Origin: Phycisphaerales bacterium
GTDB taxonomy: Bacteria; Planctomycetota; Phycisphaerae; Phycisphaerales; JAGLTS01
DNA: 60,631 nt
Reading direction: 5' to 3'
Assembly: GCA_023135165.1 (NCBI GenBank)
Contig: JAGLTS010000097.1
Span: 1-60,631, forward strand
Shown: positions 52,765-60,391 of the stretch, piece by piece
Position numbering within the stretch: the first letter of the stretch is position 1
How the letters are laid out: every line of letters begins with the position of its first letter
Made by a program: the position numbers and the translations under genes
Notes under the pieces: model-generated
Seen by the model: only the letters and a program-made list of their open reading frames with translations
What the model was told of the DNA's origin: nothing
Databases searched by the model: none

Positions 52765-53889
52765 TTAGCGGTTTCGTTCGTACTTGAGCCATCGTCGCTG
52801 GAGCTTGTCGACCGGACCAAAGTACGTTTCGAACAGTTCGATCTGCCGATCGGGGCTGATCGGCCCTGCGGGCTCTCGCTGGATCGCACGCAGATAGTCG
52901 CCCAGCGCCGACCGTTGCGTGCGATAGATGTAGGCGAGCAGCGCGTACGCTTGGGGGTACATGACCTCCGCCGTATCGAGTGATCCCCGCGGCACGTCGG
53001 TGAGTTGGATGAAGTCGCGCAGCGGCAGGAGTCTGTCGGCGCGGAGCACATCGTCGAATGCACGGCGCCGATTGTCGCACTCATGCTCGGGGCCGAATGC
53101 CGCGTTGGGCTGATCGGTCTCAAAGCACGTGGCCAAACCCTCGGTGAACCAAAAGGGATACTCGTGGTTGCGTGACTGCACGCCAGTGTTGAAGGCGAGT
53201 TGATGAATCGCCTCATGAACAGTCTTGGCGATCGACGCGCTGGCGACGACATCCTCAAGACGCCGGTGTTCGTCGGCGAGTTGACTGCGAAGATCGTCTG
53301 ATCGATCACGGTGGCGGCTGGCCTCGTCACGCTGCCCACGACGGGCGGCTTGGTGCGACCGGTCCCGCAGCTCATCCGCCTGCTCCGCGACGGCTTCGAG
53401 TTGTTGCTCAGCCTGGCGAATCGCAGGTGAGTCGCTGTCGTTGAAAAAGACGACCCAATTGGATCTGCTTGCGTAGTACCCGGCGATCCACGCATCGGTG
53501 ACGCCGTCCTGCGACGCTGCGAATGCGCAGTAGTCGTCATAGCGGTCGAAGAGGATGCAGACGAGACGTTCACGAAGGGGCGCCTGCGCGATGCCGATTC
53601 GGCGGCAGACGCGCTGGAGTTGATGTGCAGCCCGTTCGAGCAGTGCCGCCCGCGACTGGGACCAGGCCGGATCGCAGTCCGAGAAGACGACGAAGTGGGT
53701 TGTGGTGTAACGGGTGAACGCCGAGCCGAGCATCTCCTCGACCTGCGCCGGTGAGACGGTTTGTCGCCACGACACAGGCGCTGCCGACCCGGGAGCACCA
53801 TGCGCGGGCTTCGGCAGCCGGCTCGCACCGACAGCGGCGATCAGCCCGATCGCGATCCACACCAAGGCCAGGTTTCGCTCCCTCGCCAT
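52765..53889 (-). CDS. Secreted zinc metalloprotease-like protein (DUF1570/gluzincin)
   Basis: A 374-residue protein with an N-terminal signal or anchor (LALVWIAIGLIAAVGAS). The HExxH motif is at 225-229 (TVHEAIHQLAFN) and the third ligand is probably Glu250 in PFWFTEGLATCFE, matching the DUF1570 gluzincin family common in planctomycetes. A charged helical stretch at 155-215 (EQQLEAVAEQADELRDRSH) is predicted coiled coil and is inserted before the active site. Its stop is nine bases from the convergent sulfotransferase stop. The substrate is unknown. Confidence 0.85.
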   Translation of the reverse strand: MARERNLALVWIAIGLIAAVGASRLPKPAHGAPGSAAPVSWRQTVSPAQVEEMLGSAFTRYTTTHFVVFSDCDPAWSQSRAALLERAAHQLQRVCRRIGIAQAPLRERLVCILFDRYDDYCAFAASQDGVTDAWIAGYYASRSNWVVFFNDSDSPAIRQAEQQLEAVAEQADELRDRSHQAARRGQRDEASRHRDRSDDLRSQLADEHRRLEDVVASASIAKTVHEAIHQLAFNTGVQSRNHEYPFWFTEGLATCFETDQPNAAFGPEHECDNRRRAFDDVLRADRLLPLRDFIQLTDVPRGSLDTAEVMYPQAYALLAYIYRTQRSALGDYLRAIQREPAGPISPDRQIELFETYFGPVDKLQRRWLKYERNR

Positions 53890-54057
53890 CTGTTGCCCCT
53901 TCGGCTACTTCGGCCGTACGATGATGGATCGTTCGGATGGGACGGTCGGTTGACGCGCCACCGGCTGGGTCGTGTGTGAAGCGGTTATCAGCCCGGTTCA
54001 ACCCGCACGGGTGGCGCTTCACGCCGATCTGACGCGCGAGTGAGTGTCGAACGGAGC

Positions 54058-54300
54058 ATGCATCAGATGTTGCGTACACCGAAGATCACAGACCGGCCGG
54101 GTCGCATACTGGCGGCTGTCATCGCATCCGTCGCCACCGCAACGATGTTCGGCTGTGAGACTCGTGTCATCTCAGCGTCAGGGATCGGTAGCGAGCGGTA
54201 CGACATCCAGCCGACCTTCGAGGAGGAGTACCGGCTGTTCCCCGACCGGGATACATCCGAACAGAACGCCTACCCCCACGACCCCCCCAGAACGCCATAG
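54058..54300 (+). CDS. Small lipoprotein (80 aa)
   Basis: From ATG 54058, with GGAG five bases upstream, the product has a signal sequence (ILAAVIASVATATMFGC) with a lipobox ending at Cys33 and a short acidic mature part rich in Tyr, Glu and Pro (YDIQPTFEEEYRLF). It is convergent with the anti-sigma gene. The function is unknown. Confidence 0.6.
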   Translation: MHQMLRTPKITDRPGRILAAVIASVATATMFGCETRVISASGIGSERYDIQPTFEEEYRLFPDRDTSEQNAYPHDPPRTP

Positions 54301-54370
54301 GCTGTCGAAGAAGCGCTTCGTCCGCGAATCCGGATCATCATCCACGACTCGGCTGCGATTCGCTCCGACG

Positions 54371-55066
54371 TTACGGCGACGCGGCATCGGCGGGATTCGC
54401 CGTGCGATCCACCGGCTCAAACAACAACACAGGCTGACGGAATCTCTTGACCGTCCCATCCGGATAGCGGACAACACGGTCCTGCCATCGGCTGCTGATG
54501 AGGAACTCCCGCGGCTGATCGTTGATGATGATGATCGCCTTGAGCGGGTTGTGCTTGTCCACCATGACCAGCGGCTGCCCCGACCGAGCGGGTGGACCGA
54601 CCGGTTCCATCGCCTGGGAACCGGCGAACCCCGCTGTGATCGTGCCCTGGGGCGCATCCCACAACGGGCCGTCCACGCTGGTCGATCCATTCATGAGTGG
54701 CCACAGCGCGCTCAGGCCGAGCAGAATCACAGCCGCGACGCCGGCGAGTTCGCGAAGTCCCAGCGACCAGCGTGAGCGGATCGGGCCCGTCGCCAATGCC
54801 GCCGCCTGGGTGTCGAACCGCCGCTGCTGCTCTTCACCGTCGATCGCCGACTGGATGCGAGCAAGCGTCTGATCCACAAGATCATCACCCGCCCGCTCAT
54901 CGGGGAGAGCATCGAGCGCCGCCAGCAACGCTGCCGCCCGCTCGATCCGTCGTTGTCTCGCAGGCTCAGCGTTCACCGCCGCCTGGGCGTCGAACCCGGC
55001 TTCCACCAGGCGGTCCACCGCTTGGGCGTCATCGGGATTGAGCATCGGTTCGTTCATCTGATTCAT
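54371..55066 (-). CDS. Putative membrane anti-sigma factor (second ECF module)
   Basis: A 231-residue protein starting at ATG 55066 with AGAGGTG upstream. Cytoplasmic residues 1-110 are acidic and helical (LNPDDAQAVDRLVEAGFDA). One membrane helix lies near 118-136 (ELAGVAAVILLGLSALWPL), followed by an extracytoplasmic domain with AIIIINDQPREFLISSRWQ. There is no HxxxCxxC zinc motif. It lies 31 bases after the ECF sigma gene. Anti-sigma function is inferred from position and topology. Confidence 0.65.
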   Translation of the reverse strand: MNQMNEPMLNPDDAQAVDRLVEAGFDAQAAVNAEPARQRRIERAAALLAALDALPDERAGDDLVDQTLARIQSAIDGEEQQRRFDTQAAALATGPIRSRWSLGLRELAGVAAVILLGLSALWPLMNGSTSVDGPLWDAPQGTITAGFAGSQAMEPVGPPARSGQPLVMVDKHNPLKAIIIINDQPREFLISSRWQDRVVRYPDGTVKRFRQPVLLFEPVDRTANPADAASP

Positions 55067-55097
55067 CGCCTGCACCTCTTGGCCATCCGGCCCACAC

Positions 55098-55691
55098 TCA
55101 CGCATCCGGTGTCTCGTCGATCGCTTCCCACTTCCGCTTGAACGTCGCCACCGCACTGTGAAGTCTGCTCTTGACCGTACCCAGCGGGATGCCGAGCGCC
55201 TCGGCGATCTGGTTGTAGTTGAACCGTTGGAAATACGCCAAGAGCAGGATCTCCCGCAGATGAGCAGGCAACGAATCAACCGCCTGGCGGACCTGGGATG
55301 CCAACTCGTCACCCTCAAGCCCCGAGTCCGGCTGGGGCACGTCGCCTTCCAGAAGGTCGATGAACTCGCCCGAGCCGTCCTCGCTCGACAGCGGAGCGGA
55401 AAGCTCCATGGTTGCCTGCCTGCGGTGCTTACGGAGGTAGTCCCTGCCTTTGTTCGCGGCAATTGTGAAAAGCCACGGTTTCAGCCGGCGTGTGGCGTCG
55501 AAGGAATCCGCCGATAAGTGGATCTGCAAGAACGCCTCTTGGAACACATCCTCCGCCGCTGCGCGATTGCCCACGAAGCGGACCAGGAAGTTGAACAGCT
55601 CGGAGCGGTACCGCTCGATGAGCAGGCGCAACGCCTCGCTCTCGCCTTCGCGGTACGCACAGAGCAGTTCTTCATCCGTCCGTGTGTTCAC
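55098..55691 (-). CDS. ECF-type RNA polymerase sigma factor (second)
   Basis: A 197-residue ECF sigma factor. Region 2 is about 15-85 (NRAAAEDVFQEAFLQIHL, then RRLKPWLFTIAANKGRDYL). Region 4 is about 135-185 with FNYNQIAEALGIPLGTVKSRLH. I chose GTG 55691 because the sequence from VNTRTDEELL matches the ECF N-terminus; the frame upstream to 55886 is basic and not family-like. It forms an operon with the membrane anti-sigma gene. Confidence 0.9.
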   Translation of the reverse strand: MNTRTDEELLCAYREGESEALRLLIERYRSELFNFLVRFVGNRAAAEDVFQEAFLQIHLSADSFDATRRLKPWLFTIAANKGRDYLRKHRRQATMELSAPLSSEDGSGEFIDLLEGDVPQPDSGLEGDELASQVRQAVDSLPAHLREILLLAYFQRFNYNQIAEALGIPLGTVKSRLHSAVATFKRKWEAIDETPDA

Positions 55692-55915
55692 ATGAGATCC
55701 GCGTTTCGCCCGGCCTCGTCGGGCCTCACCAGCCCCCGCAGCTGTGCCTTGCCGTGTTAGTCGGCACCTGGGCGAGTGTAGGGCCACAGACTTGGTCGCG
55801 AAAGCCGACGTCATGGTGCTTCTACGCCGGTCCAGCCCGCAGGTTCGCTCGCGGAACGCAACACCCACCAAACGCCCACCGATCACGCCGTCACAGATGG
55901 TAGGGGTGGTCGATT

Positions 55916-55934
55916 CCCCCCGCAGAGCGGGGGG
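55916..55934. repeat. Perfect hairpin, 8-bp stem and 3-base loop (type A)
   Basis: CCCCCCGC, loop AGA, GCGGGGGG. It has the same geometry as the palindrome 45 bases further on but a different sequence. There is no U-tract, so it is not a standard terminator; it resembles a REP-type element. Confidence 0.6.
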
Positions 55935-55978
55935 CTACGGGGGTGGCCCGGCGAACACGTTGACCGCCCCTCCCTCAG

Positions 55979-55997
55979 CCCCCGGCTCCGCCGGGGG
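55979..55997. repeat. Palindromic repeat, copy 1 (intergenic)
   Basis: CCCCCGGC, loop TCC, GCCGGGGG. The 19 bases plus four flanking bases (TCAG) are identical in inverted orientation to the copy at 58593-58611 inside the methyltransferase gene. Confidence 0.75.
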
Positions 55998-56033
55998 ATC
56001 GGCGTCCCCATGCGTTCGCCACACAATCAACCA

Positions 56034-56343
56034 CTACGGCCGAATGCAATCGTCGGTGATCAGCGACTCGGGATTCGGGAAGTCCGGCGGCACGCCCGGC
56101 GCGGTGACATCTTCGCCTCGCTCGATCTGTGCGGCGACGTGGTGGTTCAGATCGAGCAGTTGCTTGAGGAGATCCTTCTTCGCGGAGAAGCCGTAGGCCT
56201 TGAGGACAGCCTTGTCGAGGGCTGCATGGGCGTCCTTGAGCGGGTTCTTGCCGGCAGTTCGAGGGTGCGGTAGACCGCGCGCAAGCCACCGCTGATCTTC
56301 TCAAGCGCTTCATCGCGCATACGCCGAACATTCGGCCTGCGGC
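56034..56343 (-). pseudogene. Frameshifted 3' remnant of a type IIL methyltransferase gene
   Basis: On the minus strand, directly after the PLD gene stop, the translation reads NVRRMRDEALEKISGG, then LRAVYRTLELP. This matches the C-terminus of the intact enzyme at 57446-60391 (GVRRARELAMRSTSGG, then LRAVYRMLELP). At about 56251-56254 one G is missing compared with the intact copy. Past that point the next frame continues the homology: GKNPLKDAHAALD, DLLKQLLDLNHHVA, and an end in CIRP with a stop at 56034-56036. The codon use is GC-rich like the 5' half of the intact gene. It is probably the original 3' end left behind when a new specificity module arrived. Confidence 0.85.
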
Positions 56344-56346
56344 GAT

Positions 56347-57402
56347 TCAGAAAACACCCCACTCGCGCTGACGTTGTGGCATCGAAATACAGAAACCATG
56401 CGCGGCACTACGTCGCTTCCATCTCGCACGATCACGACCTGTAGCCAATCTGACCGTAAACGATCTGACATTTGACTTGGTGAACAAAAGAGTTTCGCGG
56501 TCATACTGATCCGGCCAGCCCCTCTCGCCTGGCACTGGCAAGGATAGACGATCCATGCTACTTGATCTGTTGAACGTCATTGGACGTACTTGCTGCTGAG
56601 CGCCGGCCATCTCTAGCACAACATCGAGAAGGTGCGTGTTGCCCGGGACGATCCTGGCTGGTGCGCCGAAGAACACTCGCGTGAGTTGACTGAACTGGAG
56701 ATCAGTTCCCGGGAGCCCTTGCCAGTCTCGATTGTGGAGACCTCCAACATCTATCCACAATTTCTGTGCGGCTCGAAGTAGTCTGAGGCGATCAGGATCA
56801 GCATTCACCCACCGGATCCGCAACACCCTTCGGTCAGGGATGTCATCCTCGTCAGTAACAACGAAGTCGCGCTTCTTCGCAGCAGCATATTGCTCGGTAT
56901 AGCCGCTTCTGATCCTCTGCCAGGGGGCCGCCTGTGTCCATTGAGCTGCAAACCACTTATCGAATCGTGATATAGCCTGCGGTTCGGATGTTGACAACGA
57001 TAGTTCAATCGACTCCTTCAATCCGTTACGCGAGAGATTCGCAGATCCCACAATCAGGACCGACGATGTGCCTTTCACCAGATATGCCTTGGGATGGTAT
57101 GTTCTTCTTGGTTGGCAGGTTGACGTTGAGACTAGATAGGAGCCGTCTACGATTCGGACATCACTGTGTGCTAGAGCCTGCAAGGCATCAAGTGCCGATG
57201 GCTCGGAACGGTACCAATCGATACCAACAAGAAATCTCTTGGCGATTGTCTGTGACTCGTGCAATCGCGAGGCGTCAGTCAACAGCTTAACCCCGGAGAA
57301 TGTTGTGTAAGCAACTGCGGCGGTGAAGTGCGAAGTCCCGGCGGTACAGTGGTTCGCAATCATCGCAATGGTCGTATTCTCAGGCTGGTGTATCAAAGAC
57401 AT
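56347..57402 (-). CDS. PLD-family nuclease-like protein
   Basis: A 351-residue protein with one phospholipase-D motif: His103 and Lys105 in RTYHPKAYLVKG, then IVGSANLSRNG with Asn122. A single HxK motif implies a dimer for catalysis, as in Nuc and the restriction enzyme BfiI. The C-terminal half (VFFGAPARIVPGNTHLLDVV) is without known motifs and could bind DNA. Base composition is visibly more AT-rich than the chromosomal neighbours, indicating transfer. It lies 43 bases after the methyltransferase gene on the same strand, so it is probably an accessory nuclease or a second effector of the restriction locus. Confidence 0.8.
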   Translation of the reverse strand: MSLIHQPENTTIAMIANHCTAGTSHFTAAVAYTTFSGVKLLTDASRLHESQTIAKRFLVGIDWYRSEPSALDALQALAHSDVRIVDGSYLVSTSTCQPRRTYHPKAYLVKGTSSVLIVGSANLSRNGLKESIELSLSTSEPQAISRFDKWFAAQWTQAAPWQRIRSGYTEQYAAAKKRDFVVTDEDDIPDRRVLRIRWVNADPDRLRLLRAAQKLWIDVGGLHNRDWQGLPGTDLQFSQLTRVFFGAPARIVPGNTHLLDVVLEMAGAQQQVRPMTFNRSSSMDRLSLPVPGERGWPDQYDRETLLFTKSNVRSFTVRLATGRDRARWKRRSAAHGFCISMPQRQREWGVF

Positions 57403-57445
57403 GCTGCCCCTTTCAATAGATGACCTGCTAACTAATACTGCAGCT

Positions 57446-60391
57446 CTAATCCAACTGGATACATTCCATTGTATTCAATAATGATGGATCACCATAGCTC
57501 TTGGGAACACCTGGACCGGTGGCTAGCTGGCCCTTTTTCTCTTTCAGAGCCACTTCATGATTGAGTTCCAGTAGTTGCTCGAGGAAGCTCCGCTTGGGGT
57601 CACAGTTGTATGCATCCGCAACAACGGCGTTCAATTGATTGTGAGCTTCTTTGAGTGGATGCTTGCCGGGCAGTTCGAGCATTCGGTATACCGCGCGGAG
57701 TCCTCCAGACGTTGATCGCATCGCTAGCTCTCTCGCGCGGCGAACGCCCGCTGCTGCAATTGCAACATTATCGACCTGCTTCTTGGTCGGAGATTGCGGC
57801 CACGGGAACGTGTCCCACACACTGCGGCGGGTGTATCGGTAGTCGCTCTTGAGCTTTGAGCAGTTGGCCAAGAACCACTCCCAATGCGCGTTCGATTGGA
57901 TTACGCCGAAACTGTAATCATCGTCTAGTGGCCAAACTTGGAGGGCGCCATCTGGGACAATACCGGTGGACACGAATGCAAAAATGGGGCGTTTGGTCAC
58001 ACGTGAGCACGCAAGGTATCTCCCCATACCCACAAAGCGTGCGCGCAGCTGCGATCGCACGTTCCAATACTGCCACCAGCGATTTAAATGTTCCTCGCGA
58101 GCAGATTGCATATTGCCCATTGTCTTGCGAGCGGTCTCTATTACAGCGGGCAGTACGGATTGCTGAATGATCGCGAATGGGGCGGAAAACGACTGCGCGT
58201 CGAGAAGATCACGTGAACCAAAGTCGATGATCGACCGGGAAGGTGTGCCGTCTCCGGTCAACAGGTCGCGTCCGATCAACCAGGGACGGACAACTTCGGC
58301 ATTACAGGCGTCAAGCCGGATCAGTTCGCGCCGCTTCTGATGCGTCACCGCAAAACCATCGTATCCAGGGACCACCCCTTGAAAGCTGCATTGCAGTTTG
58401 ATGTTACACGTGAGAGCAATGGCCACACTAACATCCGTCTGATCCGACAGCGCGGCGTTGATGTGGTCGGCTTCGCGGAAGTCGAGTTCGTACTGCTTGG
58501 TCGCCGGTCCCTGACCTCGCGCCCGCTTCTTCTTCGCGCCAGGCGGCGGATCGACCTTGAACCAGAGCTTACGCTTGTCGGGAATGAGCAACCCCCCGGC
58601 GGAGCCGGGGGCTGATGGGGTTGGGTGTTTGACCCAGTTGGCGATCGACACGTGTACGTTCGCTTCGCCGGACCACGGCTGGTTGTCCACCGCTTCGATG
58701 ATCGTGCCTGTCTTGACGATATGGTCAAGTCCGCCCTCGCGCGACTTGTTGTTGCGGATGTTCTGCGTGCCGACCAGGCCCGCCCGGCCGGCGACGGGAT
58801 CATCCGCTGTGCACTGGGGCAGATGATCGTGGGCGCGACGGAACCAGTAGACGCAGTAATCCGCCATGCCGGGCACATCGGGGTAGAGCTTGCGGACGGC
58901 GTTGACGTAGTCCGGACCATGCTCGGGCTTGAGGCGCTTCGCGCCGAGGAACGGCGGGTTGCCGATGATCACATCGGCGGCGGGCCAGGGGGTCATCATG
59001 GCCTGGTCGTCATCATCCAGAGTCATGAGAGCGTCGCGGGCGACAATGTTGTCATCGAGGTTATCAAGGGGCAGAGGCGGCTCATCTATGTGAAGCTCGT
59101 CGATGGCCAGCTTGTGGGCCAGCATCATCGTCACCTTGGCAAGCTCCACGGCAAAGGGGTTGATGTCCAGGCCGAAGAACTGCTTGGTCGTGACAAATGA
59201 GAAGCCCATCTGTTTTTCGTCAGCGCGCGTGGAGACCTCGGCGAACCGACCCAGGAGGCGCTGTTCGAGTCGCTTGATCTCGCGGTAGGCGAGGTAGAGG
59301 AAGTTGCCCGAGCCGCACGCCGGGTCAAGCACGGTGTAGCGTTGCATGCGCTGATGCAGTTCGCGGAGACGTTTGATCGACTTGGCGGAGTCGATGAGCT
59401 TCTCCCAAGGCTCGCTGATCGTGGGGCGAACGATCTTCATGATGTCCACGGCGGAGGTGAAATGGGCACCGTAGGCGTGCCGTTCCGTCTTGCCCATTGA
59501 GTGCTCGAAGATCGTTCCGAAGATCTCCGGGCGGACCTTGGACCAATCCTCCCTGGCGGCTTCGCGGAGCTGCGCGACTTCATCCTCGTAGAGTTCGAGG
59601 CGGACGGGCTGGGCGAAGACGCCGCCGTTGAAGTAATCGACACCCTTGAACCGCCCGCCGGGCGTCTTGCCCGGGGTGTTCATCTCAACGAAGAGGTTGC
59701 CCAGGAGGTCATAGGCCGCCTGCGGCGTGGCGCAATCGGCGAGCGTGCGTTCGAGCGTGTGTTGTTCCAGCAGGCCGATATCTTCGGCGAAGAGAGCGAC
59801 CAGCGCCTGAAGGACAAAGCGTTGGGCCACGTCGCGCTCGACGCCCCGGGTCGTGAGCTTGTTGAACAGCAGGGCTAGTCGGTCTGCGGCCTCGCGCGTG
59901 ACTTTTTCGTGGTTGTTGCCGAAGATCGGCGTCTCGTTGGTGGGGAAGAGAAAGGCGAGCGGGCCGAACCGTTGCGGGAGATCCTCGATGGCGACGACGT
60001 CGACGGGCGTGTCGAGCTGCACCTCGAAGTCGTAGATTTGGAACTGATCGAAGTTGCAGAGGACCACGTAGCGCGGACGGCCCGGGACCAGGCGCGTCCA
60101 GTAGTCGAATGCCTGTCGGTAATGCTTGGAGAGATTCTCGCCGCGCTTCTTCATCTCGATGAGAACGTGGGGCTTCCAAACGTAGTCGGCGAACGCGGTC
60201 CCGCCCCCGTCCTCCTTCGCCTTCTTGATTCGGAACTCGGGGGTGCCCCCGACATCGAGGCAGCCGCCCTGGCCGAATGCCTGGAAGAGTCGGTCAAGGA
60301 AGATCTGGGCTTGGCCCTTCTCGTCACCGGTGATGTTCTCGGCGACCCAGGTGACGAACTTCTTGAGACGTTCTGTGCGATCCCCGGTCAT
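57446..60391 (-). CDS. MmeI-like type IIL restriction-modification enzyme (nuclease + N6-adenine methyltransferase)
   Basis: A 981-residue single-chain enzyme. The N-terminal nuclease has Asp69 and Glu79-x-Lys81 (FADYVWKPHVLIEMKKRG), the same spacing as D-x9-ExK of MmeI. A helical linker follows. The methyltransferase has SAM motif I LDPACGSGNFLYLA (DPACGSG at 356-362) and catalytic motif IV NPPF (478-481). From about 600 to 981 come the specificity (TRD) and C-terminal parts. ATG 60391 has GGGAGG eight bases upstream. A 19-base palindrome is embedded in frame at codons 593-600 (SAPGSAGG). DNA after about codon 650 is AT-richer than the 5' half, suggesting a swapped TRD. It cleaves and modifies DNA; the site cannot be predicted. 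Confidence 0.9.
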   Translation of the reverse strand: MTGDRTERLKKFVTWVAENITGDEKGQAQIFLDRLFQAFGQGGCLDVGGTPEFRIKKAKEDGGGTAFADYVWKPHVLIEMKKRGENLSKHYRQAFDYWTRLVPGRPRYVVLCNFDQFQIYDFEVQLDTPVDVVAIEDLPQRFGPLAFLFPTNETPIFGNNHEKVTREAADRLALLFNKLTTRGVERDVAQRFVLQALVALFAEDIGLLEQHTLERTLADCATPQAAYDLLGNLFVEMNTPGKTPGGRFKGVDYFNGGVFAQPVRLELYEDEVAQLREAAREDWSKVRPEIFGTIFEHSMGKTERHAYGAHFTSAVDIMKIVRPTISEPWEKLIDSAKSIKRLRELHQRMQRYTVLDPACGSGNFLYLAYREIKRLEQRLLGRFAEVSTRADEKQMGFSFVTTKQFFGLDINPFAVELAKVTMMLAHKLAIDELHIDEPPLPLDNLDDNIVARDALMTLDDDDQAMMTPWPAADVIIGNPPFLGAKRLKPEHGPDYVNAVRKLYPDVPGMADYCVYWFRRAHDHLPQCTADDPVAGRAGLVGTQNIRNNKSREGGLDHIVKTGTIIEAVDNQPWSGEANVHVSIANWVKHPTPSAPGSAGGLLIPDKRKLWFKVDPPPGAKKKRARGQGPATKQYELDFREADHINAALSDQTDVSVAIALTCNIKLQCSFQGVVPGYDGFAVTHQKRRELIRLDACNAEVVRPWLIGRDLLTGDGTPSRSIIDFGSRDLLDAQSFSAPFAIIQQSVLPAVIETARKTMGNMQSAREEHLNRWWQYWNVRSQLRARFVGMGRYLACSRVTKRPIFAFVSTGIVPDGALQVWPLDDDYSFGVIQSNAHWEWFLANCSKLKSDYRYTRRSVWDTFPWPQSPTKKQVDNVAIAAAGVRRARELAMRSTSGGLRAVYRMLELPGKHPLKEAHNQLNAVVADAYNCDPKRSFLEQLLELNHEVALKEKKGQLATGPGVPKSYGDPSLLNTMECIQLD
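58593..58611. repeat. Palindromic repeat, copy 2 (inside the methyltransferase gene)
   Basis: CCCCCGGC, loop GGA, GCCGGGGG, the reverse complement of the copy at 55979-55997. Read in the gene's frame it gives SAPGSAGG between NWVKHPTP and LLIPDKRKLW, so it neither stops nor shifts the frame. Confidence 0.75.

Larger units (their letters stand above)
55692..56033. other. Intergenic region with two perfect hairpins, 342 bases
   Basis: It holds the leader of the ECF sigma gene and two palindromes at 55916-55934 and 55979-55997. No coding frame with family resemblance was seen. It marks the boundary between the chromosomal ECF module and the restriction-modification locus. Confidence 0.5.
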
